A DNA stretch of 64,000 nt. It comes from CADEDV01 sp048498035 (GTDB taxonomy: Bacteria > Bacteroidota > Bacteroidia > Chitinophagales > Chitinophagaceae). This document shows, piece by piece, positions 25,823-35,405 of this stretch (positions are counted from its first letter, which is position 1; each line of letters begins with the position of its first letter). The notes under the pieces were generated by a model. The model did not search any database. It saw nothing but the letters and a program-made list of their open reading frames with translations, and had not been told where the DNA came from. The position numbers were made by a program, and so were the translations under genes. The stretch is from the NCBI GenBank assembly GCA_048498035.1, contig JBEHYT010000005.1, forward strand, positions 1 to 64,000. Reading direction: 5' to 3'.

Positions 25823-27661
25823 TCATGCAATTTGCTGCATCCGCGTTAATTTTTTATACACACCTTCCTCTATTTCCACCAGCTCATTGTGATGTCCGCG
25901 TTCGATAATACGGCCTTCGTGCAAAACGATGATTTCATCTGCTTCCCGTATTGTACTGAGGCGGTGCGCAATCACCAGTGTGGTGCGTCCCTTCATGAGT
26001 CGGGCCAGTGCATCCTGCACAATTTTTTCAGATTCGGTGTCCAGTGCAGAAGTGGCTTCATCCAGTATTAGGATGGAAGGATCTTTAAGTACTGCCCGTG
26101 CTATACAGAGCCGTTGCCGTTGTCCGCCGGAGAGGCGTATCCCTCGGTCTCCCGTAATGGTCTGGTAACCATTTTCAGTTTGGATAATGAAATCATGTGC
26201 ATTGGCCACTTTGGCCGCTGCTATCACTTCTTCTTCTGTAGCATCTGGTTTCCCGAGAGAGATATTGTTAAAAATTGTGTCGTTGAAAAGAAATGTTTCC
26301 TGCGTTACAAAGCTCATCACGCTTCGCAATGATTCCATCGTGTATTCGCGGATATCCACTCCATCCACCAGGATGGCTCCCTGTTTTACGTCGTAGAACC
26401 GCGGAATAAGATCTGCGATCGTTGATTTGCCAACACCCGAAGAACCTATCAGTGCCACCGTTTTTCCTTTTGGTATTGTAAAGCTGATATCGTTTAATAC
26501 AGTAGTGTCAGAATATCCAAAACTGACCCGCTGGATCTCTATCGAATGATTAAATGCAGATAATGTTGCTGCGCCGGGGCGGTCCTGTACTTCGTTTTGT
26601 TTGTCGATGATCTCCAGTATACGCTCACCGGCGGCCCTGCCGCGTTGAATATTGGCGCCCGCAATCACCATGGCCTTTGCCGGTCGCAGTACCTGCGAAA
26701 AAATGGCAATAAAAGCGATAAAGGCGCTTGCCTGGATGCCACCTGCGCCTTGTCCATTTCGAAGAATAAGGCTGCCGCCGTACAGTAAAATGCCGGCTAC
26801 CACAATTACTCCCGCCGCTTCAGAAAATGCAGGCGCCATTTCACGGCGCTTAAAGCCGTGCAAACTTGCTTTGCGATAGAAATCATTTTCACGTGCAAAT
26901 TTTTTCAGTGTAAATGAAGTGGCATTGAATGCACGGATAATTCGCATTCCTGTTAGCGTTTCATCCATGATAGTGAGTAATCGTCCAATTGAAGCCTGCG
27001 CGTCTTTTGCATCGCGTCGTAATTTCTTGGTAACGGTAGCAATTCCCAACGCAGAAATCGGTATGATTACGAGTGTAAAAAGCGTAAGCGGCACAGAAAT
27101 CGCGAACAGCGCCACAAAATAGCCGATCACCATAGACGGCTCCTTGATCAGTACTTCCAGCGAATTGGCCGCTACACCCTCAATCTCAAAAACGTCAGAG
27201 TTCATCCGGGATATCAGATCGCCTTTATGCTCCTGTGTAAAAAATCCCATATGGAGATGGTTGACCTTTTCAAACAATGCTTCGCGAATCCGTTTTACCA
27301 GCAGCGTACGAGCACGGATCAGGGTGCGCTGTGCCAGGTACCGAAACAGGTTTGTCAGCAATACCGCGCAAATGATCACAAACGTAATGAAGTATAATGC
27401 ATACGCCGGATTCATCGCTTTCAGGCGATATACCTGGTAGTAAAAAATATCCCGCAGGAAATGGGTCGACATGGAAAAAGACGGCGCATTGCTCAGCAGG
27501 TCATTTCCATTATTGTGGTCAAATAATACATTTAGCAATGGAATGATGAGCGCAAACTGGAATACGCTGAAGATCACCGTTAGCAATGTAAAAATGGTGA
27601 ATGGCACTACAAACCAGCGATAGGGCTTTGCATAAGCGAGAAGACGTCTGTACACTTTCAT
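25823..27661 (-). CDS. MsbA-like ABC exporter (fused permease and ATPase)
   Basis: This 612-residue half-transporter works as a homodimer in the inner membrane. Six membrane helices occupy about residues 15-320. The ATPase follows with Walker A GSSGVGKST, the signature LSGGQRQRLCIARA, Walker B ILILDEATSALD and the H-loop in LVIAHRLS. The closest well-known relatives are MsbA lipid A flippases and multidrug exporters; sequence alone does not choose. It starts 14 bp after a glycosyltransferase gene on the same strand, which favours a glycolipid or surface-polysaccharide substrate. Confidence 0.9.
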   Translation of the reverse strand: MKVYRRLLAYAKPYRWFVVPFTIFTLLTVIFSVFQFALIIPLLNVLFDHNNGNDLLSNAPSFSMSTHFLRDIFYYQVYRLKAMNPAYALYFITFVIICAVLLTNLFRYLAQRTLIRARTLLVKRIREALFEKVNHLHMGFFTQEHKGDLISRMNSDVFEIEGVAANSLEVLIKEPSMVIGYFVALFAISVPLTLFTLVIIPISALGIATVTKKLRRDAKDAQASIGRLLTIMDETLTGMRIIRAFNATSFTLKKFARENDFYRKASLHGFKRREMAPAFSEAAGVIVVAGILLYGGSLILRNGQGAGGIQASAFIAFIAIFSQVLRPAKAMVIAGANIQRGRAAGERILEIIDKQNEVQDRPGAATLSAFNHSIEIQRVSFGYSDTTVLNDISFTIPKGKTVALIGSSGVGKSTIADLIPRFYDVKQGAILVDGVDIREYTMESLRSVMSFVTQETFLFNDTIFNNISLGKPDATEEEVIAAAKVANAHDFIIQTENGYQTITGDRGIRLSGGQRQRLCIARAVLKDPSILILDEATSALDTESEKIVQDALARLMKGRTTLVIAHRLSTIREADEIIVLHEGRIIERGHHNELVEIEEGVYKKLTRMQQIA

Positions 27662-27675
27662 AACATGGCGGATAA

Positions 27676-28734
27676 TTAATAAAGAGATCGATATACATCA
27701 AGATATTCGCGGGCGGCTTTGTGCCAGCAAAAACGATTGCCGCGTTCCATTATTTTTTCACGCAAACCGTTCCGGTCGTAGTGATTGAGGCCGCTGTCAA
27801 ATACCTGGCGAACATGATCCGGGTGAAAATCATTAAAGTAAAACGACACATCGCCTCCAATTTCCGGTAGCGCAGTGCGATCTGATAAAAACAGTGGTTT
27901 GCCGCAACTCATTGCTTCTACCACCGGCAGCCCGAATCCTTCCGAAATGGACGGGAAGGCAAATGCCCTGCAATTGTTGAAATACCAGGATTTTTCATGC
28001 TCATTTACCGGCCCCAATAAACGCACGTGATCGGTAACGCCAAGCTCCTTCGACCGTTCTTCCATAAAATTCCGGTAGGGCTCGTCGTCATACTTGCCAG
28101 CAATCAGCAATTCCATAGCGCCATTTTGCAATAACGGCAGCAGCACATGAAAATTTTTTTTCCGGTTGATGACGCCAATGGAAAAAAGAAACGGTTTTTT
28201 GGGTTTATAGGATTGAGCGCCAAGGGCCGGGCTCGAAAGATGGTTGGTTCCATTGTGGATCACAAAAAGCGGCTTATTTCCAATGTCACAGTGTTGCAAT
28301 ACGTCGTTTTTTGCAAACCCGGAAATACAAACAAGCGCATCCGCGCGATTAATCAACTGTTGTAAATAAGCAAGGTATTTCTGTTTTTTCGCCGGCGATT
28401 TTTTTTCATCATACAGGAAGTTCAGATCGTGGATAGAAAGGACAACTTTGATGTTCCGGTTACGACAGGGCATATAATGCGTATTCTGGTAGCTGGCATG
28501 CCAGATCGTATAGCCCTCCAGTGAGGGCATCCGGAACTTGTGTAACGGGTTTTGCAACAGGTGGTTGCTGGATGTGTAAGACCATTGCTGCTCACCCGGA
28601 GGCGAGTAGAAATACAGTTGTTCTCTGTTCAGATCAATATTTTTTTCGAGGTATTTTCCCAAATTCAGGCAATAATGATAAAGGCCTGTATCCGGGTACT
28701 TCATCCGTTCGCAATCAAAAATCAATTTATACAT
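27676..28734 (-). CDS. Family 4-type glycosyltransferase
   Basis: This 352-residue GT-B glycosyltransferase has the C-terminal donor-binding pattern GFGLPVVEAMSCGKPLF near residue 280, with the ExxxxxxxE-type Glu, followed by PEIGGDVSFYFNDF. The N-terminal acceptor half includes YPDTGLYHYCLNLGKYLE. It is clearly paralogous to the divergently encoded enzyme at 29049-30116 over its whole length (for example RKKNFHVLLPLL in both). Donor and acceptor sugars cannot be read. It probably forms an operon with the ABC exporter 14 bp downstream. Confidence 0.88.
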   Translation of the reverse strand: MYKLIFDCERMKYPDTGLYHYCLNLGKYLEKNIDLNREQLYFYSPPGEQQWSYTSSNHLLQNPLHKFRMPSLEGYTIWHASYQNTHYMPCRNRNIKVVLSIHDLNFLYDEKKSPAKKQKYLAYLQQLINRADALVCISGFAKNDVLQHCDIGNKPLFVIHNGTNHLSSPALGAQSYKPKKPFLFSIGVINRKKNFHVLLPLLQNGAMELLIAGKYDDEPYRNFMEERSKELGVTDHVRLLGPVNEHEKSWYFNNCRAFAFPSISEGFGLPVVEAMSCGKPLFLSDRTALPEIGGDVSFYFNDFHPDHVRQVFDSGLNHYDRNGLREKIMERGNRFCWHKAAREYLDVYRSLY

Positions 28735-29048
28735 TCAATGCGTTTTTCAGGATCACGACGGTGGCTTGCTTCGGGTACCAAAAATCATTCCTAACCTTCC
28801 GCAACGGGAAAATCCTTCGTGTTTGTCGCATACAAAAACGGTGGCGCATGCGGGTTCACACAACTTTAACAACGTTTGCAAAAAAGGTTTTCCACATCTG
28901 CAGTTCAGATGGGGTTGACAACCACTTTCATCAAACCATTGCATCCGCTTTGAAAAATAATTAGGTACAGTTATTGAACCTGGTGGGCGTTCCCGCCGGT
29001 GATGCAACGGTTTGCCGGTAATTGTTGTTTTAGTAAACCGGCTTCGGT
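28735..29048. other. Gap between divergent glycosyltransferase genes
   Basis: This 314-bp stretch must hold promoters for both genes, but I find no exact TAnnTTTG box on either strand, no hairpin with a T-run and no convincing small gene. An open frame on the minus strand crosses it (28753-29007), but it has no recognisable features. Confidence 0.5.
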
Positions 29049-30116
29049 ATGAACAGGATTATTTTGGATTGTGACCTTATGCGGCATCCCAATTCCGGGT
29101 TGTATCATTATTGCCTTAACCTTGGCAATTATATTAACCGGCAACTGGACCCCGCACGCGAGCAATTATCGCTTTATGCGCCGGGGTCTGTAAAAACTAC
29201 ATTTCATTCACCTGCATCAGTTATTGTTGAGAAAAAATGGCATCGGCTGGCAAAGCCATTCCTGAAAAAGAAAACTGTGTGGCACGCGCCTTTTCAATCG
29301 GGTCGAATATTGCCCAACCGGCAAAAGCATCCGTCTGTGAAGGTATTGCTGACCATTCACGATCTCAACCCGCTTCATGAAGGTAAAACGCAACAGCAGC
29401 AACGGAAAAGTCTTGCCCATACACAATCATTGATTAATAATAGTGATGCAGTTGTTTGCATCTCTGAATTTTGTAAGGCGGACGTACTGAAGAATTGCCA
29501 CACGGGTAGGAAGCCGGTGTATGTGGTGCATAACGGCACCCACCAGGTGCATGCGCCCAAATTACAGGAGACTTCCTATCAACCCGTACGGCCGTTTCTT
29601 TTTGGACTGGGTTATGTAAACAGGAAAAAGAATTTTCATGTTTTGCTTCCGCTACTGGGGGATGAAAACCTTGAATTGGTGATTGCCGGGCGACCTGACG
29701 AACAGAACTACATCGATGAAATGTTGCTCCAGGCAAAAGAACTGGGAGTAGCTGACCGGTTTCACCTGCTGGGCCCCATCAGCGAAGCTGAAAAAGCGTG
29801 GTATTTTGAACATTGCCTGGCGTATGTGCATCCATCGCTGGCAGAGGGGTTTGGCGCCCCGGTAGTGGAAGCCATGCAGTTTGGTAAACCATTGTTCCTC
29901 TCGGCCTTAACCTCATTGCCGGAAATTGGCGGCGATTGTGCATTTTATTTTTCTTCCTTTGATCCCTATCACATGCGCGATGTGTTTTACGCCGGACTGG
30001 AGCAATACCAAAAAGAGGATATGGCAGACCGCATCAGGCAGCGCGGGCGACAGTTTGACTGGAATGAAAAGGCCGCGGACTATCTTTCCATTTACCGGCA
30101 ACTTTTTGAATCGTGA
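29049..30116 (+). CDS. Family 4-type glycosyltransferase (paralog of the 27.7-kb gene)
   Basis: This 355-residue GT-B enzyme has the donor-site motif GFGAPVVEAMQFGKPLF near residue 282 and PEIGGDCAFYFSSF after it. The N-terminus (NSGLYHYCLNLGNYI) matches its divergent neighbour nearly residue for residue, pointing to a duplication with inversion. Its substrate probably differs, since the mid-region is diverged. An FkbM-type methyltransferase gene starts 16 bp downstream and is very likely cotranscribed, suggesting a methylated glycan product. Confidence 0.88.
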   Translation: MNRIILDCDLMRHPNSGLYHYCLNLGNYINRQLDPAREQLSLYAPGSVKTTFHSPASVIVEKKWHRLAKPFLKKKTVWHAPFQSGRILPNRQKHPSVKVLLTIHDLNPLHEGKTQQQQRKSLAHTQSLINNSDAVVCISEFCKADVLKNCHTGRKPVYVVHNGTHQVHAPKLQETSYQPVRPFLFGLGYVNRKKNFHVLLPLLGDENLELVIAGRPDEQNYIDEMLLQAKELGVADRFHLLGPISEAEKAWYFEHCLAYVHPSLAEGFGAPVVEAMQFGKPLFLSALTSLPEIGGDCAFYFSSFDPYHMRDVFYAGLEQYQKEDMADRIRQRGRQFDWNEKAADYLSIYRQLFES

Positions 30117-30132
30117 TCATTAAAACAATACC

Positions 30133-30972
30133 ATGACGGCATTTACGGATTTACGGGAGATTGCCTCCCTTGGCAGACAGGAATTTGAAGAACGGTGCAT
30201 GGCAATGACAGAACATTGCTATATGGGAAACCGCGTGGTGCTTTGCAAGATTCTTACCCGCTACAAACTTTTTGTTGATACCCGGGATGTGGGTGTAGCT
30301 CCGCACCTGATAATGGACGGTTTTTGGGAATCCTGGATGTCGCAATGCCTGGCGCGTGCGGTGCAACCCGGTGATGTGTGCGTAGATATCGGCGCCAACT
30401 TCGGGTATTATTCATTTATTATGTCTGCCCTTTCGGGCGATGCGGGAAGAACCATTGCCATTGAGCCCAACCCGGGGATTTTTGAATTACTGAAGGCGTC
30501 CGAGTCTGTTCATCCGCACCGGTTTGAGGTAATCCGCACTGCACTGGGCAATCACACCGGCGAAGCAATACTTACTTTTCCCGATCGTTCTCCCGGCGGC
30601 GGAACGCTGCTACGGGAAGAATTGGTGCCGGGCAAATCCCAGGCGCGGGTGGCCGTAACCACGCTTGACGAAATTGTAAAGGCACGAGGATTGAAAAAAG
30701 TAGATATAATAAAGGTAGATGTAGAAGGCCTGGAACCGGAGGTGTTTGCCGGGATGAATGAGACAATCGCGAACAACCCGGAATTGAAGATATTGATTGA
30801 GTATAGTCCGTTTATGTATCGCGATGCCGCGAGTTTTTCAGACTACCTGGTTCAAAATTTTACAATCCATCGGATCAAAGATGTAGATGAACCGGAACTG
30901 CTGGACGCAGAAGGCATGCGGGATTTGCTTCAGCTTACGGATCACACCGATCTTTTCCTGGAGCGAAAATAG
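30133..30972 (+). CDS. FkbM family SAM-dependent methyltransferase
   Basis: This 279-residue protein has the class I methyltransferase SAM loop VCVDIGANFGYYSFIM near residue 80, the acidic strand TIAIEPNPGIFELLKAS, and the FkbM-type DIIKVDVEGLEPEVFAGM near residue 195. FkbM-like enzymes typically O-methylate sugars or polyketides. Following a glycosyltransferase by 16 bp, it most likely methylates a surface sugar. The frame has no odd features. Confidence 0.88.
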   Translation: MTAFTDLREIASLGRQEFEERCMAMTEHCYMGNRVVLCKILTRYKLFVDTRDVGVAPHLIMDGFWESWMSQCLARAVQPGDVCVDIGANFGYYSFIMSALSGDAGRTIAIEPNPGIFELLKASESVHPHRFEVIRTALGNHTGEAILTFPDRSPGGGTLLREELVPGKSQARVAVTTLDEIVKARGLKKVDIIKVDVEGLEPEVFAGMNETIANNPELKILIEYSPFMYRDAASFSDYLVQNFTIHRIKDVDEPELLDAEGMRDLLQLTDHTDLFLERK

Positions 30973-31061
30973 ATTCCGGTAAAATCGGCTGGATAGCTGG
31001 CCGTATTCAAATCGGGTTTTTTTTGTATTTTGGATTTACTAACTGAAAAAAAACCTTGTTC

Positions 31062-32993
31062 ATGCGAATACGCCTGGCCGCCGCCGGTCTCCTGCTGACC
31101 CTGTTCCTCCCCACGCAATTTTTGTTTTCCCAGAATGATGATGACGAAGTTCTTGCAAAAAGCATAAGTAAGAAATTTAAGGATGATGACTATGCAGCCA
31201 CCACAATGGTGCAGCATTTTACATTTGAAAAAGGAAAAGATAAACAAAAGCGCCCCGTAATCATTGTCAGGGAAACGGGCAGTGTTGAGTTTATCAGCCT
31301 GAAAATGTCAACCGCTTTCCAGTTTTCGCGTTTTCACAATCGCTTTATCAAACTGGAATCTTTCAGGAGATATAATAAAGGACCAAAAAAATACGCCCTC
31401 GCCGCAGTTGGTGGCACCGATCGCTCTGTGACCGATGATAATATCTTTTTTGATGACAGCAGGGTCCAGTTTTTCTCCGTACGCTTTTCAAGCCTGGGTA
31501 GAATAACTAAAATGGAATGGGAGACAACTTACACGGATGCCAAATACCTGACGCGCGAATTTTTTGCGGAATATTTCCCGGTAATGGAAAAAGTGGTTGA
31601 ATTTGAAGTTCCGTCCTGGCTGGATGCATCGTTTATTGAAAAGAATTTCAGCGCCTTCAAGGTTGAAAAATCGAAGACACCGTCGGGATCAGGAATACTC
31701 TATACGTTTCGCGTCAGGCAGATGCCTGGCTCCAAATCTGAGTACCGGGATATTGGCGCGGCCTATACGGATCCCCACATTATCATTCAATTGAAATCGT
31801 TTGTTGATGCCGGCAAAAAGCAGCCCCTTTTTCAGCGTACGGATGATCTGTATGCCTGGTATGTGCAATTGTACCGTCAATGTAAAAATGAACCTGACCA
31901 ACTGCGGGAAAAAGTAACATCCATCACTGCCGATAAAAAAACAGATGAGGAAAAGGCAAAAGCCATTTTTTATTGGGTGCAGGATAATATCCGGTATATC
32001 GCTTACGAAGACGGGTTTGCGGGCTATGTACCGGCAAGCGCGCAGGAAGTGCTGAGCGTAAAATATGGGGATTGCAAAGGAATGGCCAACCTTCTCACGG
32101 AAATGCTGAAATTGGCCGGTTTACAGGCACATTTTACATGGATCGGTACGCGTCACATTCCATACGATCATTCTGTACCCGCCATGTGTGTAGATAATCA
32201 CGCTATCGCCACACTTTATCTTGGCGGTAAAAAATATTTCCTTGATGCTACGGAAAAATATGAACCCTTTGGCGAGTATGCCTATCGCATCCAAAGCAAA
32301 TCAGCGCTGATTGAGAACGGCGATAAGTTTGACGAAGAGAAGGTCCCGGCGGGACTGGCGTCTGCCAACCGGATCAAAACAACAGCCACCTTGCAATTGT
32401 CGGATGCCTCGCTGCGCGGACAGGTAAACGTGGAGTTTTCCGGTGAAGAACGGAAAGACTTTCATGCCTCTTTTCACAAGATGCCGAGACATGCCCAACA
32501 GGAATTCCTCGAAAACCTCATCGAATTTGGGAACAATAATCTTGTAGCTTCAAATGTAACCACGTCAGACCTTGGTAACCGGGAGATAACCGTGAAAATT
32601 ATGGGAGATATTGACCTCAGTAATAATGTTAATACCATTGGCAAAAGCCAGTATGTTGGTATTGATTTTTTCCCAAAGAATCTTTCCAGCTTTATGCCGG
32701 ATGAAAAACGCCTGAAGGGATATGATTTTGAAGAAGTGTTTTCGTATGAAGATGAAATTGAACTGGTATTGCCACCCGGAAAAAAATGCATTGATCTCCC
32801 GGACGGCATCAACATTGATACGCCAGGTTACTCATTTTCGGGAAAGTATGAAGTGAACGGCAACCACGTGAAACTGCATAAGATACTGACCATTAATAAC
32901 AGCATGATCCCCGCATCCGGTCTGGCGGAATGGAAATCATTCCTGGAGCAGATCCGCGAGTTCAACAGTTATTTACTTACCATTACCCAATAA
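31062..32993 (+). CDS. DUF3857/transglutaminase-like exported protein, intact triad
   Basis: This 643-residue protein starts at the ATG at 31062 (a TTG two codons earlier is also open) with a signal peptide ending near LFSQN. A DUF3857-like N-terminal beta domain is followed by a transglutaminase-like domain at about 290-410: the nucleophile in KYGDCKGMANLLTEM near residue 345, His in CVDNHAIATLYLGGKKYF near 385 and Asp in FLDAT. The rest is a beta-rich C-terminal domain. Such proteins are common in Bacteroidota; most have no proven role, with peptide cleavage or cross-linking in the envelope likely. It forms a pair with the next gene (13-bp gap). Confidence 0.82.
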   Translation: MRIRLAAAGLLLTLFLPTQFLFSQNDDDEVLAKSISKKFKDDDYAATTMVQHFTFEKGKDKQKRPVIIVRETGSVEFISLKMSTAFQFSRFHNRFIKLESFRRYNKGPKKYALAAVGGTDRSVTDDNIFFDDSRVQFFSVRFSSLGRITKMEWETTYTDAKYLTREFFAEYFPVMEKVVEFEVPSWLDASFIEKNFSAFKVEKSKTPSGSGILYTFRVRQMPGSKSEYRDIGAAYTDPHIIIQLKSFVDAGKKQPLFQRTDDLYAWYVQLYRQCKNEPDQLREKVTSITADKKTDEEKAKAIFYWVQDNIRYIAYEDGFAGYVPASAQEVLSVKYGDCKGMANLLTEMLKLAGLQAHFTWIGTRHIPYDHSVPAMCVDNHAIATLYLGGKKYFLDATEKYEPFGEYAYRIQSKSALIENGDKFDEEKVPAGLASANRIKTTATLQLSDASLRGQVNVEFSGEERKDFHASFHKMPRHAQQEFLENLIEFGNNNLVASNVTTSDLGNREITVKIMGDIDLSNNVNTIGKSQYVGIDFFPKNLSSFMPDEKRLKGYDFEEVFSYEDEIELVLPPGKKCIDLPDGINIDTPGYSFSGKYEVNGNHVKLHKILTINNSMIPASGLAEWKSFLEQIREFNSYLLTITQ

Positions 32994-33006
32994 TCAAGCC
33001 TTTCTT

Positions 33007-35172
33007 ATGAAGCGGATTTATTCCCTTATAGCACTAACTGGCTTTTTGACCACTATATGCTTGCGCACACATGCCCAGGATGTAATTGATGAAGATTTTA
33101 CAGTGGCTTTATCGCACAATGCTGAAGAGCTCTTTGCCGAGGCAGATCCTGATTTTGCCGTGGCCACAATTCCCGATAAATGGCTTGGTGAGTCGGCAGT
33201 TTGCCTGGCCTACAAAAAGAATATCGCGTTTGATAAAAAACGAAGCGGGCTGCTTGGTGGAAAGCAAAACCTGGTGGTTGTAGAAAAGAAACGGATGAAA
33301 GTGAAACTGACGGATGACGTATCCGTAGAGATGTTTTCTGAGCTATATTTTCGATATAGTTCCCGCTTTGATGCGTTTGGCGCCGTGGTATATAAAGCAG
33401 ACGGAACAAAAAGGGCGCTGTCGCTCCAAAAGGCGGTGAGTATTGAAGACAACGATAATGTACCCGAATTCTTCAAAAGCTTTTTTGACCAGAATGTCAG
33501 TAACCGCGGAGACTATTATAAAGTACCGGCTGCCGATCTTGAGCCGGGCGATATACTTGAATTTGTTTCCCTCACCAGCAGTACGCTGGATGTAAAACGG
33601 TTCGACTATTTTCCCTTTGATCCACAATATGAACTCTGTAAAAAGTCGATGCCGGTAATGAGCAATAAAATCATTATCGAAACAGACAATAACTCGTTTA
33701 TTACCGCCAGGAGCACGAATGGCGCTCCGGAGTTTGTTCAGTCGAAAGACGGTGATTTTAATGTGTATACCTGGACGGACCAGGACCGGGACCGCGTTCG
33801 GGATGTGAATTTTATCAATGATTACCGCGTATTACCAATGGTAAAATACCAGGTGGTATATACAGACGGGAAAGAGCATAAAGCAGGGCTTACCGGTAGT
33901 AAAGGCCAGATGAAAAGCCAGTTTGATGTGGCCGAAATTGGTAAAAAGGCAGCCGCGAATTTTGATAAGGTGGATGCAACAATAGTGTACAATGCGGATG
34001 TGTCTGTCAGCCGGTTTGCCGGTTACATATACGGGCTGATGAAAGATGATGGCTGCAAGACCTGGGATGATGATGAATACGCCCGGAAAATATTTTATTA
34101 CGTCCGCCACCAGCAGGTTTACCTCGGGAGAATCCTTTCCGATGAACAATTTTGCGCGCTGTACGGCAAACTGCTCGACGAGCGAAAGATCCCGTACCAG
34201 GTGGTGGTTACCACACCCAACAATGTTACGGCCCCTTCGGATCTTTTATTTGAACGCGAACTTTCGTGGTGCATATTGGTAAACGGCAAGTTTATTTTCC
34301 ATCCCACCAACCATTCCAATGTATATGATACCGATGAAACCATGGCCGGTAACGATGGTTTTGAATTGCCACTGACCAAAAAGGCAAGTACCAGGCCGGT
34401 AAAAATTCCGGATGCAACACTGGATGATAATAAAAGCGTGTATTTCATGACTACATCACTTGATAATACACATAAGTGGGTGCAGGTAGACCGCAGCTCC
34501 GCGTATTCAGGTATTTCAAAAGAAAATAACAGCTATGACGCGCTCCGCTATATACCCATTATGCTTACCGACGCAGATTCGTATGGGGGAAAAGAGAAAC
34601 AATCCCCGGAATTGTTGAAAAACCTGGATGATCTCAAAGCAGAATGGAACGCTCAAAAACTCGTGTACATGAAGAAGGTAGTAGAACAGGAATTTGCACG
34701 GGCGGTGAAGTACGACGACTATGAACTCATCAGCGATGGAAGAAGTTATAAGAAACCTGAACTGATGTTTCGTGAAAAATTTGCTGTTGGCGACCTGGTA
34801 CGGCGTGCGGGCAAGAAATTGTTGATCAACCTGCCCGGACTGATGGGCGGACAATTGCAAATCAGGAAAGAGGAGCGTACCCGTGATTTTGATATTGACG
34901 TCCGCTACCCGCGAAAATTACGCTGGCAGATCAATTTCACCGTGCCTGATGGTTATACCGTGGAAGGGCTGGAGGCGCTGAACGTAAAAGTTGACAATGA
35001 GGCCGGCGCCTTTATTGCAACTGCTGTGCAAAATGGCAAGTTGGTGCAACTGGATATACAAAAGATTTACCGGGAGAAAGATATTGCCAGAGAGAATTGG
35101 TCTAAAATGTTGGAATTCGTAGACGCAGCCTGGAATTATACGCACAAGCTGGTCCTTTTAAAGCCCGAATAA
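33007..35172 (+). CDS. DUF3857 protein with degenerate transglutaminase-like domain
   Basis: This 721-residue protein has a signal peptide (ending THAQD) and the same architecture as its upstream neighbour: a DUF3857-like N-terminal domain, a papain-like middle and a C-terminal beta domain (a DUF2569- or DUF3858-like tail cannot be decided). In the middle domain the Cys seems kept (SDEQFCALYGKLLDERKIPYQ is the aligned region, split here at residue 380), but the His position in NHAIATLYLGGKK aligns with LSWCILVNGKF, and the Asp with His. So the catalytic triad is probably lost, and it may be a binding partner or pseudoenzyme for the first protein. My alignment is by eye. Confidence 0.75.
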   Translation: MKRIYSLIALTGFLTTICLRTHAQDVIDEDFTVALSHNAEELFAEADPDFAVATIPDKWLGESAVCLAYKKNIAFDKKRSGLLGGKQNLVVVEKKRMKVKLTDDVSVEMFSELYFRYSSRFDAFGAVVYKADGTKRALSLQKAVSIEDNDNVPEFFKSFFDQNVSNRGDYYKVPAADLEPGDILEFVSLTSSTLDVKRFDYFPFDPQYELCKKSMPVMSNKIIIETDNNSFITARSTNGAPEFVQSKDGDFNVYTWTDQDRDRVRDVNFINDYRVLPMVKYQVVYTDGKEHKAGLTGSKGQMKSQFDVAEIGKKAAANFDKVDATIVYNADVSVSRFAGYIYGLMKDDGCKTWDDDEYARKIFYYVRHQQVYLGRILSDEQFCALYGKLLDERKIPYQVVVTTPNNVTAPSDLLFERELSWCILVNGKFIFHPTNHSNVYDTDETMAGNDGFELPLTKKASTRPVKIPDATLDDNKSVYFMTTSLDNTHKWVQVDRSSAYSGISKENNSYDALRYIPIMLTDADSYGGKEKQSPELLKNLDDLKAEWNAQKLVYMKKVVEQEFARAVKYDDYELISDGRSYKKPELMFREKFAVGDLVRRAGKKLLINLPGLMGGQLQIRKEERTRDFDIDVRYPRKLRWQINFTVPDGYTVEGLEALNVKVDNEAGAFIATAVQNGKLVQLDIQKIYREKDIARENWSKMLEFVDAAWNYTHKLVLLKPE

Positions 35173-35307
35173 GAACCATTGCCCAGGCTGGTGTTTTATA
35201 AAATATTGATTTTTAATATATTGTAATTTTTTAGGATTTTCTTTCACCGGGGTTAAACGAGATTATTCCCAGCTTTTCCCCGAAGCTAAAAAACCCTTGT
35301 TTTTCAA

Positions 35308-35338
35308 TTGGGAAATTAGGGTCTCACCCTTACCTTTG
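35308..35338 (+). promoter_or_regulatory. Complete Bacteroidota promoter upstream of atpD
   Basis: TTG (35308-35310), a 20-bp spacer and TACCTTTG (35331-35338) match the Bacteroidota vegetative pattern. It lies 67 bp before the atpD start, leaving room for a normal leader. Confidence 0.75.
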
Positions 35339-35405
35339 CGGCCTGAAATTGACCGTGACAAAAAGACGGTCGTTTCTCCACAAATACCTCTTATAAAATA
35401 CGGAT

